Shown piece by piece: positions 7,993-15,781 of a DNA stretch of 64,000 nucleotides. Position numbers and translations under genes: made by a program. Location: contig JRFF01000022.1 of the NCBI GenBank assembly GCA_000753575.1, positions 161,583 to 225,582 on the forward strand, read 5' to 3'. This DNA comes from Candidatus Izimoplasma sp. HR2 (GTDB lineage: Bacteria > Bacillota_I > Bacilli_A > Izemoplasmatales > Izemoplasmataceae). Position 1 is the stretch's first letter. The number at the start of each line of letters is the position of its first letter. The notes under the pieces were generated by a model. The model had not been told where the DNA came from. It saw only the letters and a list, made by a program, of their open reading frames with translations, and did no database searches.

Positions 7993-8865
7993 ATGAGTTT
8001 GTTTCAATTTCTACATGCGCCATTGTATAAAGAGTTTAAGTTTAAAATTATTCCTGATGGAAGTAATTATAAAGTTAACGGTGAAACATTTCGTAAGATT
8101 TCAGAACTATTAAATGCATCGAGAGAAAATATATATGATGTATATTGTATTAAGTGTGAAAGAAAAATGTCTTTTTCATCAATTGGTGGTGCGTTAAATA
8201 AGTATAATTTCAGTAATGGAAGACATGCGTTAGAGGTTAGTGGTGGTACTTTTATTAATTCTAATTATAGAATTGAAAAATTAAAAACAATTGGGTCTAT
8301 CACTATGACTTGTTTACATAAAGCTACTCATAAATATGAAATATATTTTGAGACGTATATACAGGATACCAGTTACTTAGTGATTAGAAAGATTGGACAA
8401 ACACCTGAATTATATAAAATCGATAACTTTGAAAACTTTGGGTTTAGAAAGCAACTTGAGAAAATGAAAATTGAAAAAGACTTCAGGGATATTCATGTTA
8501 TGATATCCCATGGATATTCTATTGATACTTTGCTTTATATTAGAAGATTATTAGAAAAAATGATAATGTACTTCCTTAAAGATAAAACCCCTTATGGAGA
8601 TAAGTTTGCGGATAAATTCAAACTAGCACAAGAAGAACATGAATTTTTCGATCCAGAACTAAAGGATATGACAAATGTTGTTTACAAGTTATCTAGTGAA
8701 GGCATACACAGTTTAAAGCATGAACAGTGTGAAGAGTATATTAGACCACTATATAACTTCATTATTTCTCAGCTAGATTACATGAAGGAGCAAGATTTAA
8801 AAAAGATAAAGAAAAGCAAAAATAATAGTGTTATTAATAATTTATTTAGTAAAAAAGTAGACTAG
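7993..8865 (+). CDS. Hypothetical cytoplasmic protein with zinc-like Cys pair
   Basis: The first ATG in the frame is at 7957. The ATG at 7993, preceded by AAGGAGAG, is the better start, giving about 290 residues (MSLFQFLHAPLYKEF). There is a CIKCERKM pair near residue 45 and a further Cys at about 100 (TCLHK), possibly metal binding. The C-terminal helical part (about 180-270, with KDKTPYGDKFADKF and SEGIHSLKHEQCEEY) resembles the DUF4145/HEPN-like helical tails found in accessory proteins, but the family is not recognised with certainty. The gene sits in the left arm among accessory genes, so a superinfection or defence role is possible but unproven. Its stop codon lies inside the terminator stem. 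Confidence 0.6.
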   Translation: MSLFQFLHAPLYKEFKFKIIPDGSNYKVNGETFRKISELLNASRENIYDVYCIKCERKMSFSSIGGALNKYNFSNGRHALEVSGGTFINSNYRIEKLKTIGSITMTCLHKATHKYEIYFETYIQDTSYLVIRKIGQTPELYKIDNFENFGFRKQLEKMKIEKDFRDIHVMISHGYSIDTLLYIRRLLEKMIMYFLKDKTPYGDKFADKFKLAQEEHEFFDPELKDMTNVVYKLSSEGIHSLKHEQCEEYIRPLYNFIISQLDYMKEQDLKKIKKSKNNSVINNLFSKKVD

Positions 8866-8887
8866 GAATTTTTCCTAGTCTTTTTTT
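8860..8887 (+). terminator. Rho-independent terminator
   Basis: GACTAGGAA and TTCCTAGTC pair around TTT, followed by seven T residues. The stem overlaps the stop codon of the preceding gene. Confidence 0.85.
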
Positions 8888-8939
8888 CAAGAATTAATTT
8901 AACAACAATCTCAATTCTTACCTTGCGTTTTTTCTTCAT
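8862..8939 (-). CDS. Possible 25-aa basic micro-ORF
   Basis: On the reverse strand, GGAAGGAGTGAGGGC precedes an ATG opening MKKKRKVRIEIVVKLILEK... and running to TAG inside the 8860 terminator stem. The ribosome site is strong and the peptide is highly basic and amphipathic. It could be a real small peptide or chance; only the start context supports it. Confidence 0.3.
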   Translation of the reverse strand: MKKKRKVRIEIVVKLILEKKTRKNS

Positions 8940-9180
8940 GCCCTCACTCCTTCCAAGTAATTTAATACAACTCAATTATAAATTTTAGAATAAGAGCTGT
9001 GAAGTACAAGGACTATTGTGACCGTTTTTATATGTAAATGACAATATTTGTATCTTTCCTATGCCATATATGACATATGAAAAAGTGAACGAATACTGGA
9101 GGGTATAAAATGTGTTCTAATATACGACATATCAACATCTGAAGCTTTATACATGATACTATCTTTAGGGAGGTAGAATT

Positions 9181-9279
9181 ATGTCTAAAACTTTAACTGT
9201 AAAAGAAGTAAAAGAGAATGTTGAGAAGATAGACTATATTAAAAAGAAGCTAGAAGAAATTAAAAAGAATAGTGTATAA
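9181..9279 (+). CDS. 32-aa charged coiled-coil micro-protein
   Basis: This is too short for the ORF track. GGGAGGTAG precedes ATG, and the peptide MSKTLTVKEVKENVEKIDYIKKKLEEIKKNSV is a Lys/Glu-rich heptad-like helix. It lies 26 bases before the 9306 gene in the same orientation, so the two are probably co-transcribed. Function unknown. Confidence 0.5.
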   Translation: MSKTLTVKEVKENVEKIDYIKKKLEEIKKNSV

Positions 9280-9305
9280 TAATTAATAGAGGAGGGGGGG
9301 ATTAT

Positions 9306-9800
9306 ATGTCTAAGATAAAACATACGTTCAAAGATATTCCAATTATAGTTAATGATGGACCTGCTATGTTTGCACCAATTTTAGTTAGCAATAAATATTG
9401 TTATAATGACACGTATTTTTCTTATTACGAAGTAGATGTTTATATAGAGAGTAATTTAGACTATTTAACTATTAAAGCATACTTTAAAAGTGAAGCTGGT
9501 GTAATTATTGAAAGTAATGAATTGACAAAGACAAATCTAATAGAGGGAAATACCTATCGTTATAAGTTTGAAGTAGTTCATGATGATGACATAGCAACAT
9601 GTAATCTTGAAGACAATTTACTTTATTTTCCTGAGCAAACAATGACATCTGCATGTACTGGTGATTGTGTGATAACTAGTAATAATGATAACTTGACAAG
9701 CGCAAACAATTCAATAATTCTTGGTCTAATTGGAATTTTTGTCGGAGTTATTATTTTATTAGGGTTACATAAATATAAATCGCGTAATCAAAAAGAATAG
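9306..9800 (+). CDS. Cys-pair protein with C-terminal membrane anchor, paralog of 7364 product
   Basis: The protein is 164 residues and aligns along its length with the 7364 product: DGPAMFAPILVSNKYCYNDTYFSYYEVDVYIE against NGPLYLAPISISNESCYKESFFTYYDIDVYVE. It keeps the Cys pattern (CYND, ATCNL, SACTGDC) and ends in a hydrophobic helix (about 136-155) with a basic tail. No signal peptide is visible. The strong ribosome site is GAGGAGGGGGG. With three motif-sharing proteins in one element, a structural or envelope role is the simplest idea, but nothing in the sequence proves it. Confidence 0.65.
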   Translation: MSKIKHTFKDIPIIVNDGPAMFAPILVSNKYCYNDTYFSYYEVDVYIESNLDYLTIKAYFKSEAGVIIESNELTKTNLIEGNTYRYKFEVVHDDDIATCNLEDNLLYFPEQTMTSACTGDCVITSNNDNLTSANNSIILGLIGIFVGVIILLGLHKYKSRNQKE

Positions 9801-9823
9801 TATAAATAGTAAGGAGTGAATAA

Positions 9824-9930
9824 ATTGCTAGAATTTGTAAAGTATAGGTATTTAATCATGACAATCAAATAAGAATGGACAAGTTTTTTGAAATCGAAAA
9901 AAGAGATTCTAAAAAAGGAAGGAAGATAAC
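9824..9930 (+). pseudogene. Short broken ORF between 9306 and 9931 genes
   Basis: AAGGAGTGAATAA precedes a frame reading IARICKV, then an amber stop, then VFNHDNQIRMDKFFEIEKRDSKKGRKI in the same phase. One nonsense codon seems to have split a small gene; a 25-codon ORF from ATG 9875 remains open. It may be a relic or a leader of the 9931 gene. Confidence 0.3.
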
Positions 9931-10569
9931 ATGGAGTATTTATTTTATCTAATACCAGGTATAATCAATATAAAATTATTTAGGTACTTTAGGAAAACAA
10001 TTCCCAAAGAACAGGAAGTTTTAGCACAAACAATTGATTTGATCATCTCATCAGTAACTGTATATTTCTTTTCACTAGTTTTTTTAATTGTAAGATTCAA
10101 GATAGACTATCAAGATGGATTAGTAACTAGTCTTCAAAATTTGAAGATATTAGAGTATATAACTAATGAAGAAATTATAATTATAGCTTCACTACTAATT
10201 GTTCCCTCAATATTGACATTGGGAGTATACTTATTAGCTAGTTTGATAAGTGGGAAAATGAATAATACATCACTAGGATCCAATGCATATATAGAGTACT
10301 TTACCAAAACATCTGAGTATAAAGTTGAGGGTGATAATAAAACATATAGCTTTCCAGTAAAAATTTTTCATGAGGATAAACCAATTACAAAAGGTAGAAT
10401 GATATCAAAATATTCTCTCCCATGGGAATTTAAAGAAGTATTTGTTGAAAATGATGAGAAATTAGACTTTAAGAAGTTAGAAAAAGTATACACGTATTAT
10501 GATTTTGAATCTAAAATCAAATATGAGATATTCACTAATGATGAGAAAGGAGAAAATGATGTCAAATAG
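9931..10569 (+). CDS. DUF6338-like membrane protein
   Basis: The product has 212 residues. Hydrophobic segments lie at about 1-15, 30-55 and 83-108, followed by a soluble C-terminal part (about 120-212). The layout and the sequence around LIPGIINIKLFRYFRKTIPKE resemble the DUF6338 family, a membrane family of unknown function found in accessory gene clusters. AAGGAAGGAAG precedes the ATG. Its end overlaps the start of the next gene by 14 bases, and the 10556 and 10913 genes follow on the same strand. Family assignment is moderate. Confidence 0.6.
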   Translation: MEYLFYLIPGIINIKLFRYFRKTIPKEQEVLAQTIDLIISSVTVYFFSLVFLIVRFKIDYQDGLVTSLQNLKILEYITNEEIIIIASLLIVPSILTLGVYLLASLISGKMNNTSLGSNAYIEYFTKTSEYKVEGDNKTYSFPVKIFHEDKPITKGRMISKYSLPWEFKEVFVENDEKLDFKKLEKVYTYYDFESKIKYEIFTNDEKGENDVK

Positions 10570-10750
10570 AAGAAGCATTATTACACATGGTTCAAGAAGT
10601 GGAACACAAACTAGAGTTGTTTCAGGGGATAGAGTTACTTCAGGAGATAGACGTCGAGTAAATGATGGATTAACAAGAGGACAATCAACAATAGTTACTT
10701 CTCCTGGTAAACCAGCAAATGCTCCGAAGAGACCAAAAGTTAAGAAATAA
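10556..10750 (+). CDS. Small basic Ser/Arg/Gly-rich protein
   Basis: The track starts at 10499, but GAAAGGAG at 10546 points to the ATGs at 10556 or 10559. The peptide of about 64 residues (MMSNRRSIITHGSRSGTQTRVVSGDRVTSGDRRRVNDGL...) is strongly basic, low in hydrophobics and ends PKRPKVKK. It may bind nucleic acid. It overlaps the end of the 9931 gene, so coupling is likely. No family is recognised. Confidence 0.55.
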   Translation: MMSNRRSIITHGSRSGTQTRVVSGDRVTSGDRRRVNDGLTRGQSTIVTSPGKPANAPKRPKVKK

Positions 10751-10780
10751 GATAAAAAGTATATAGCTACAGCAATGCTA

Positions 10781-10817
10781 ACTAAAGAGTAAGTCATATA
10801 TTTATGGCTTATTTTTT
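10781..10817 (+). terminator. Terminator, near-copy of the one at 15163
   Basis: AGTAAGTCATA and TTATGGCTTATT form a stem followed by a T run. The ACTAAAGARTAAGTCATRTATTYATGGCTTATT sequence is shared with 15161-15198. Confidence 0.7.
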
Positions 10818-10912
10818 TTACGTTTAACATAAATCTAAATTTTTGATTATTTAATTTTTGACACTAAAATATGAAAATGATATAATTAACTACATAGAGG
10901 AGGAGTGATTTT

Positions 10913-11134
10913 ATGAGTAATAGTAGACATGTAACACCAAAAGGAGATAAGTGGCAAGTGAAAAAAGGTGGAGCTTCTAGAGCTTCCGGTATATTTGACA
11001 CTCAAGCAGAAGCGATAGACTCTGGTAGAAGCCAAGCTAAAGCAAATAAAGAGGAGTTTGTAATACATAATAGAGAGGGTCGAATAAGACAAAAAGATAG
11101 TTATGGAAATGACCCTAGAAAATCGAAGGGTTAA
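10913..11134 (+). CDS. DUF2188 family protein
   Basis: This 73-residue protein matches the DUF2188 pattern along its whole length: HVTPKGDKWQVKKGGASRASGIFDTQAEAIDSGRSQAKANKEEFVIHNREGRIRQKDSYGNDP. The family is common in bacteria and mobile elements and has no assigned function. The promoter region contains ATGATATAAT about 40 bases upstream, and GAGGAGTG gives a good ribosome site. It is followed 2 bases later by the 11137 gene, so they form a pair. Confidence 0.82.
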   Translation: MSNSRHVTPKGDKWQVKKGGASRASGIFDTQAEAIDSGRSQAKANKEEFVIHNREGRIRQKDSYGNDPRKSKG

Positions 11135-11136
11135 GA

Positions 11137-11397
11137 ATGGGCTGGCTATATTTAGTTATTGTACTTATGATTATTTTAACGATTTTTGGAGCTTTATTTA
11201 AAACTGATAATAGATTAAAAGCTGTAAGTCAGTGGACAAAAGATGGAAGATTTATTTCTAATTTCCGTTCAATTACTGAAGCTTCACAACATACAAATGT
11301 ATCCTACTCAGGTATTGGTAATTGTTGTAGAGGAACTCAAAAGACAAGTGGTGGATATGTATGGAAATATGGAAATTATAAAATTGAGCAATCTTAG
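11137..11397 (+). CDS. Membrane-anchored NUMOD1-like DNA-binding repeat protein
   Basis: The 86-residue product starts with one membrane helix (about 2-22) and then carries a NUMOD1-type module: SQWTKDGRFISNFRSITEASQHTNVSYSGIGNCCRGTQKTSGGYVWKYG. NUMOD1 repeats are known as DNA-binding helix-turn-helix units attached to homing endonucleases; here no nuclease domain is attached and the unit is tethered to a membrane helix. It could bring element DNA to the membrane, but that is speculative. It starts 2 bases after DUF2188 and ends within a terminator stem. Confidence 0.65.
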   Translation: MGWLYLVIVLMIILTIFGALFKTDNRLKAVSQWTKDGRFISNFRSITEASQHTNVSYSGIGNCCRGTQKTSGGYVWKYGNYKIEQS

Positions 11398-11413
11398 TAG
11401 ATTGCTTTTTTTA
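11387..11413 (+). terminator. Rho-independent terminator
   Basis: AGCAATCT and AGATTGCT pair around TAGT, followed by a T run. The stem overlaps the end of the 11137 gene. Confidence 0.8.
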
Positions 11414-11434
11414 TGAAAAGTAGAAATACCATAA

Positions 11435-11462
11435 AAAAAAGCTAATATTATTAGCTTCTTAA
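11435..11462 (-). terminator. Terminator for the reverse-strand micro-ORF at 11498
   Basis: Read on the reverse strand, AAGCTAATA pairs with TATTAGCTT and is followed by a run of T residues. It faces the short ORF at 11498-11551. Confidence 0.6.
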
Positions 11463-11497
11463 TTTAAGAAATAAAGAGAGGTAGCCACGACTAAACA

Positions 11498-11551
11498 TTA
11501 GACTATGGGGCCCACATCCTTCTTCATAAGAGCTTGTAAAATAGCTTCCAT
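11498..11551 (-). CDS. 17-aa micro-ORF with strong ribosome site (possible small toxin or leader)
   Basis: On the reverse strand GGGAGGTGG stands 7 bases before ATG, which opens MEAILQALMKKDVGPIV and stops. A good intrinsic terminator follows, giving a complete short transcription unit of about 130 bases in an otherwise gene-free gap of 300 bases. Small SD-led peptides of this kind are typical of type I toxins or regulatory leaders. The peptide is short for a membrane toxin, so function is open. Confidence 0.35.
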   Translation of the reverse strand: MEAILQALMKKDVGPIV

Positions 11552-11714
11552 AAAGAACCACCTCCCTTTTGTTTGGCTCTATCATAAATGATACGCCTAT
11601 TCTAATTTTATCATACATATATTAATTAACCTAAATGATAGAGGATATTTTATAGAGTTTGGACAATTATATATTTTAAGTTATAATAGATTAGTATAAA
11701 AGAGGGGGAATTAT

Positions 11715-12497
11715 ATGTTGAACTATAAAGAGTTATTTAATATACTTGGAATTCTAAAACCATTGGATGAGATAGATATTCTTGAAGGAAAACACTATAA
11801 ATTTAAAATTTTATTATACTCAATAATTTATGGTGTTTGGTTATCATTCATGATTTTTGGATTTAGTTATATGATAATTATTCAAGGAGAAACACAAAGT
11901 AGTATTGAGTTAGCTGTAATTGGAGTAGTTTCACTTTTGGGGTTATCCTCTATGATGTTTTTAAGCAAATATTATTCTTCAAAAGTGAGTATGATACTTC
12001 CTGATATTAAATTGAAGAGTATACTAAAGAAGATGAAATCAGAGTCTGTTGAAGATTCATTATTAATAAGGTTATACGCAAATTCTTTTAGATACTTATT
12101 ATATATATCTCTTATATCAGTTGCTTTAGGAGTTAGGTTTGGACTGCAATATGATTCTTTTTCTGATGCTCTATATATTATCTCAATAGGATCAGTACCA
12201 ATGTCCCTTTTAGGTGTAACTGTAGCTTACCGTTTTTTATCGATAATATTTGATTATGAAATCATATATAAAGAGAGTTTATTAGGGTTGCATAATAAAA
12301 GTATATTAACAATATATCCTTCAAATAAATATGGCTTGGTGTACTGCTTATTAGAAAATGAATATGCAATATATGACAAGAGATTAGAAAAATGGATAAT
12401 TATTGAAGTTATCATAGACAAATCACTTAAACATATTAATAAAATTGTTTTAAGTCATACAGTGAATAATTTGACTCTAAAGGAGGATGTAATATGA
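11715..12497 (+). CDS. Hypothetical multi-pass membrane protein
   Basis: This protein of 260 residues has about four predicted membrane helices (about 32-55, 68-90, 130-150 and 155-180) and a soluble C-terminal part (about 185-260). The C-terminal segment reads like a small beta domain (NKYGLVYCLLENEYAIYDKRLEKWIIIEV). The family is not recognised. GAGGGGG precedes the ATG. The stop overlaps the start of the 12494 gene in an ATGA overlap, so the pair is translated together. Confidence 0.6.
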   Translation: MLNYKELFNILGILKPLDEIDILEGKHYKFKILLYSIIYGVWLSFMIFGFSYMIIIQGETQSSIELAVIGVVSLLGLSSMMFLSKYYSSKVSMILPDIKLKSILKKMKSESVEDSLLIRLYANSFRYLLYISLISVALGVRFGLQYDSFSDALYIISIGSVPMSLLGVTVAYRFLSIIFDYEIIYKESLLGLHNKSILTIYPSNKYGLVYCLLENEYAIYDKRLEKWIIIEVIIDKSLKHINKIVLSHTVNNLTLKEDVI

Positions 12498-12805
12498 TGA
12501 TGAATAATATAGAGAAAATTTTCTATGAAATTGCAATTATGTCAAAGATAGATCAATATGGAGAAAAATTAAAATACTTTCACAACTTCTCAAATTTATG
12601 TGGGATAGAATTTCATCAAATAGTTAGAAAGTTAATTGAATTAAATCTTGTTGAAAAAATCATGCTAAATACTAATGAGAATACATCTACAGCATACTTA
12701 AGAGTTACAGAGAAAGCTCAAGGAGAACTATATTTGAATGCCATTTTTTCATATGAACAAATAGTTAGTTATCAAAGAGAAATATATAGCATACATGAAT
12801 TTTAA
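12494..12805 (+). CDS. Small winged-helix-like protein
   Basis: The 103-residue product reads like a wHTH: IEKIFYEIAIMSKIDQYG, then FSNLCGIEFHQIVRKLIELNLVEKIMLN followed by a probable wing, LRVTEKAQGELYLN. It overlaps the preceding membrane protein gene by 4 bases, suggesting a membrane-linked regulatory pair. Start codons ATG-ATG-ATG lie in tandem; GGAGGATG lies upstream. No precise family is recognised. Confidence 0.5.
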   Translation: MMMNNIEKIFYEIAIMSKIDQYGEKLKYFHNFSNLCGIEFHQIVRKLIELNLVEKIMLNTNENTSTAYLRVTEKAQGELYLNAIFSYEQIVSYQREIYSIHEF

Positions 12806-13016
12806 TAAAGAATATTCCAAGATTCCAATTTATAAAAGTCAATGAACTATTAGCTCATATATGGACTTTGCATTATTGATACTATTAAGTTATAATAGTT
12901 GTGGGAGAACTATGTAAGATATAAATTATATATGCAAATGTATAGTTAAGGGGGATATTTTTTTTATGGCATAAAATTTATCTTGTTGTTCTTCAAAAAA
13001 AACAAGGGAGAATAAT

Positions 13017-14411
13017 ATGAAAAAGATTAAAATTATTATCATGCTTATTATCATGTTTTCAGCTAGTTCATCTAGCGTCTTTGCTAAATCAATAGACAAA
13101 GGGGATAATGAGAAGGAAGTAGTATTAAATGCAGCAAACTTGGCAATATGTGATACTTATGATATTTGTGATACTCAACAAATAAAATTAAGTAAAGAGA
13201 AAGTTTATGATATGTTTATGAATTCATACGGATTCATTTACGAGTTTGAACTTAAAAACGATCAATTAATTCATGGTTATATTATTACAAATCAGACTGA
13301 ACTAGGAATTGAAGTGGAGGAGATTCATTTAGAGCAATCATCTCCTTATATTTATAAAGACTATAAAAATATATATAATGGTTACAATCAATATTATGAA
13401 GTTAAAAATGATATACTTCTTGATTCAACAAATGGAGCATATTATGATTATGAGTATTTGCTAAATCAATATGGGTTAAACTCTAATGAAGTTAGTTTGA
13501 TTATGGGTGCAGCCAAAGACCCTATTTTTGTTACTGTATATTACACTACAGGAGATGAAGTGTTGTATAGTTACTCTACTACGTCATCGATTAATGTGAC
13601 AGATTTTCAGTATCCTACAATGAGCCAAACTGATGTAGCAAATGAATCTGCTTATTCTAGTGATAAAAATAATTGTAGTACAGTATCTGGGTTATCATTG
13701 ATTGTCTTTTATGAATATTATTATCCAGATAGTTCATCATTAACAGATGTCATTTATGAACCAGGAGATAAGTACTATACATCAACTTTTTTCTTTAATG
13801 ACAGACAACCGGAAGCATATAATCAAAAAGATAATTTTATAGATATATATGAGTATCTATATGTTCAAATGGATACTAGTAATTGGGGCCCACTTAGTAT
13901 ATACCCTGGAACAAGTCATCCGAATTTTTTATCTGCTATGAGAGATTACTATGATACAGTAGGGTATGATGTAGTGATTGATGTAATGATAGGAAATCCT
14001 TCTTACACTGCTTATTATAATAACTCATTTGATGCAACAAATACATGGGTAGATTACAAAGATAGCATCAATAATAACACTCCTGTTTTAATGCAATTAG
14101 GAGGGATAGCAGAGCCCGCTTATGCATATTTAAATGAAATAATAATTGAAGAAGATGTTGATTCTAGACCTGGACCATATGGTAGTGTAATTTGGATAGA
14201 TGAAGTATATTATGAATATAAGGTAAGCATGCTTGCAATGCATACTGTTGTAGGCTATGGATATGTTGAATATAGTTACTACAACACAGGCTTGGTACGA
14301 AGAGATAAATTTGCTAAAGTATCAAACAATGCAGGGTCATTTGTATATATTCAAAGTTCTAGTAATTCTGTAAGTCAAGCATATAGCTTTTCTATAGAAC
14401 CTAAAACATAA
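13017..14411 (+). CDS. Secreted C39-like papain-fold peptidase
   Basis: The protein has 464 residues. Residues 1-24 are a signal peptide (MKKIKIIIMLIIMFSASSSSVFA). A pro-region follows (about 30-190), and the catalytic domain spans about 195-460. The Cys motif is KNNCSTVSGLSLIVFYEYYYPD (Cys about 222) and the His motif is MHTVVGYGYVEYSYY (His about 421), followed by VSNN with the third residue. A soluble extracellular Cys protease is likely. GGGAGAAT lies before the ATG. The 14436 gene follows 24 bases later. A truncated relative sits outside the element at 1844. Peptidase cargo could help phage release or interbacterial competition. Confidence 0.7.
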   Translation: MKKIKIIIMLIIMFSASSSSVFAKSIDKGDNEKEVVLNAANLAICDTYDICDTQQIKLSKEKVYDMFMNSYGFIYEFELKNDQLIHGYIITNQTELGIEVEEIHLEQSSPYIYKDYKNIYNGYNQYYEVKNDILLDSTNGAYYDYEYLLNQYGLNSNEVSLIMGAAKDPIFVTVYYTTGDEVLYSYSTTSSINVTDFQYPTMSQTDVANESAYSSDKNNCSTVSGLSLIVFYEYYYPDSSSLTDVIYEPGDKYYTSTFFFNDRQPEAYNQKDNFIDIYEYLYVQMDTSNWGPLSIYPGTSHPNFLSAMRDYYDTVGYDVVIDVMIGNPSYTAYYNNSFDATNTWVDYKDSINNNTPVLMQLGGIAEPAYAYLNEIIIEEDVDSRPGPYGSVIWIDEVYYEYKVSMLAMHTVVGYGYVEYSYYNTGLVRRDKFAKVSNNAGSFVYIQSSSNSVSQAYSFSIEPKT

Positions 14412-14435
14412 ATCAAGATAAAGGGAATTGATAAA

Positions 14436-15089
14436 ATGAAAAAATTTATTATTGGATTTAGTGTCGTAGTTACAATATCTTTGATAAGTTACTTTCTATT
14501 TTTCAGTGTTAGATACACAATGTATGAAAAAGTAAATTTAGAGGATTACATGGAAGATTATAATATTTCAGAAATTTATGACATGCAAAGTTTTTATATG
14601 GAGGATGTTGTAACTGATTTAGCATTTAGAGGCGAAGAATATCGGCCTTGGAATTACTTATTGATACATGCAGCTTTTACTAAGTATGCAGAAGGCAGCC
14701 TTGCTTTAAGTAATGACGGGAAACTATCTCTGTTTATTGTACCTAGGACAAAAAGATTCGATATACTATATCTTGATGAATATGTATTCCCGAGTCAAGA
14801 AGTTGTTCTAGCAGAACTTGACAAACTTCAGGAAATGACTGCATATGATATCACTTATATAACTGAACCAAAAAATTCATTCATTATTGATCCTCGCATT
14901 AAGGTTTTTGATATTCAAGATAAACTAGGTGATGAATTTGAAATGGCAACTTTATATGCTCTAAGTGTAGCCGATATTAATGAAAATGGTACCGAAGTAT
15001 TTTTAATTATAGGTGAAGATAATACATATGCGTTTATCGAATATGATGTATATGAAAATGAAGTGTCTTTATATCATATATTTGAGTAA
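14436..15089 (+). CDS. Membrane-anchored extracytoplasmic protein of unknown function
   Basis: The 217-residue product has one N-terminal membrane helix or uncleaved signal (about 4-26) and an acidic extracytoplasmic region. No lipobox Cys is seen. There is no recognised domain; the sequence is rich in Asp, Glu and Tyr. It lies 24 bases behind the secreted peptidase with its own weak AAAGGG site, so a partner, inhibitor or immunity role for the peptidase is possible but unproven. A terminator ends the unit at 15163-15198. Confidence 0.6.
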   Translation: MKKFIIGFSVVVTISLISYFLFFSVRYTMYEKVNLEDYMEDYNISEIYDMQSFYMEDVVTDLAFRGEEYRPWNYLLIHAAFTKYAEGSLALSNDGKLSLFIVPRTKRFDILYLDEYVFPSQEVVLAELDKLQEMTAYDITYITEPKNSFIIDPRIKVFDIQDKLGDEFEMATLYALSVADINENGTEVFLIIGEDNTYAFIEYDVYENEVSLYHIFE

Positions 15090-15162
15090 AATATCATAGA
15101 CAATAAGTCTTTATTTGTAATTTAATTAGTAAATTACATTCAACTCCGCACCAAACTTTAAC

Positions 15163-15198
15163 TAAAGAATAAGTCATGTATTCATGGCTTATTCTTTT
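15163..15198 (+). terminator. Rho-independent terminator, near-copy of 10781
   Basis: AAAGAATAAGTCATG and CATGGCTTATTCTTT form a long near-perfect stem around TATT, ending in T residues. Confidence 0.8.
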
Positions 15199-15704
15199 AT
15201 CTTTAACTAGGATCACAAATTAACTTTAATTGATACTAGCTAAAAGCAACTATTTATAGGAGTAAGTAAACTAGCTAACGACAGCTAGGTAAACCATGTC
15301 GCTGTGGTAACTGTTATAAAACCTTGAAACATCAATCATGAAATGAATACCAACGGTATGGAATACATAACAGAAAAAGAAGAAGAAGAGACGCACGTTC
15401 GTGCGTCTCTTTCGTTTGTCCAAGGCTTCGCAAGAAGCCTGAGCCGACATACAAAATTCTATGTCGCAATAAACTAGACATTTCGGAGCAATATCATGAT
15501 TATGAAATGTTCTCATTCATGATCATTCGAAGAACCCATAACAAATAAGATACTTGCAACCCTATGATATTCCTAGAAAGAGTTAATACTTTAGTTACAT
15601 ATATCTTCGATATATATTAATAAGTTACTTATTATCTCTAACCTATTTCACTTGATTTTAACCTGTTATGCTTCTATTCGCTAATCTATTATACATATAG
15701 GCAT
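15199..15704. other. Structured non-coding tract, candidate replication origin or packaging signal
   Basis: No credible gene is present; the track ORF at 15271-15516 is crossed by hairpins. Stem-loops seen: ATACC/GGTAT (15347-15359), GAGACGCACG/CGTGCGTCTC (15388-15409), AGGCTTC/GAAGCCT with a GCAA loop (15423-15440), CGACATA/TATGTCG (15445-15466), then overlapping ACATTTC/GAAATGT and ATCATGA/TTCATGAT stems to about 15530. They are markedly GC-richer than the surroundings and lie 250 bases from the end of the replication-protein gene. Filamentous phages keep origin and packaging hairpins in such an intergenic tract. Confidence 0.55.
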
Positions 15705-15728
15705 TAAAAAAGCACTCATGAGAGTGCA
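15705..15728 (-). terminator. Terminator of the replication-protein gene
   Basis: On the reverse strand GCACTCTCATGAGTGC is followed by six T residues. It lies about 55 bases past the stop of the 15782 gene. Confidence 0.75.
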
Positions 15729-15781
15729 ATTCATTATGGTTAAAGGGAAAGAGCCACTCATTGAGAGTGACTTAATTTATC

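Noticed and set aside
10477-10830. 117-aa reverse ORF opposite the 9931/10556 genes
   Set aside because: It is a shadow of forward genes that have proper ribosome sites and families, and it crosses a terminator.
15271-15516. 81-aa reverse ORF in the structured tract
   Set aside because: It runs across three perfect hairpins, lacks a ribosome site and has a low-complexity Phe run; better explained as structured non-coding DNA.
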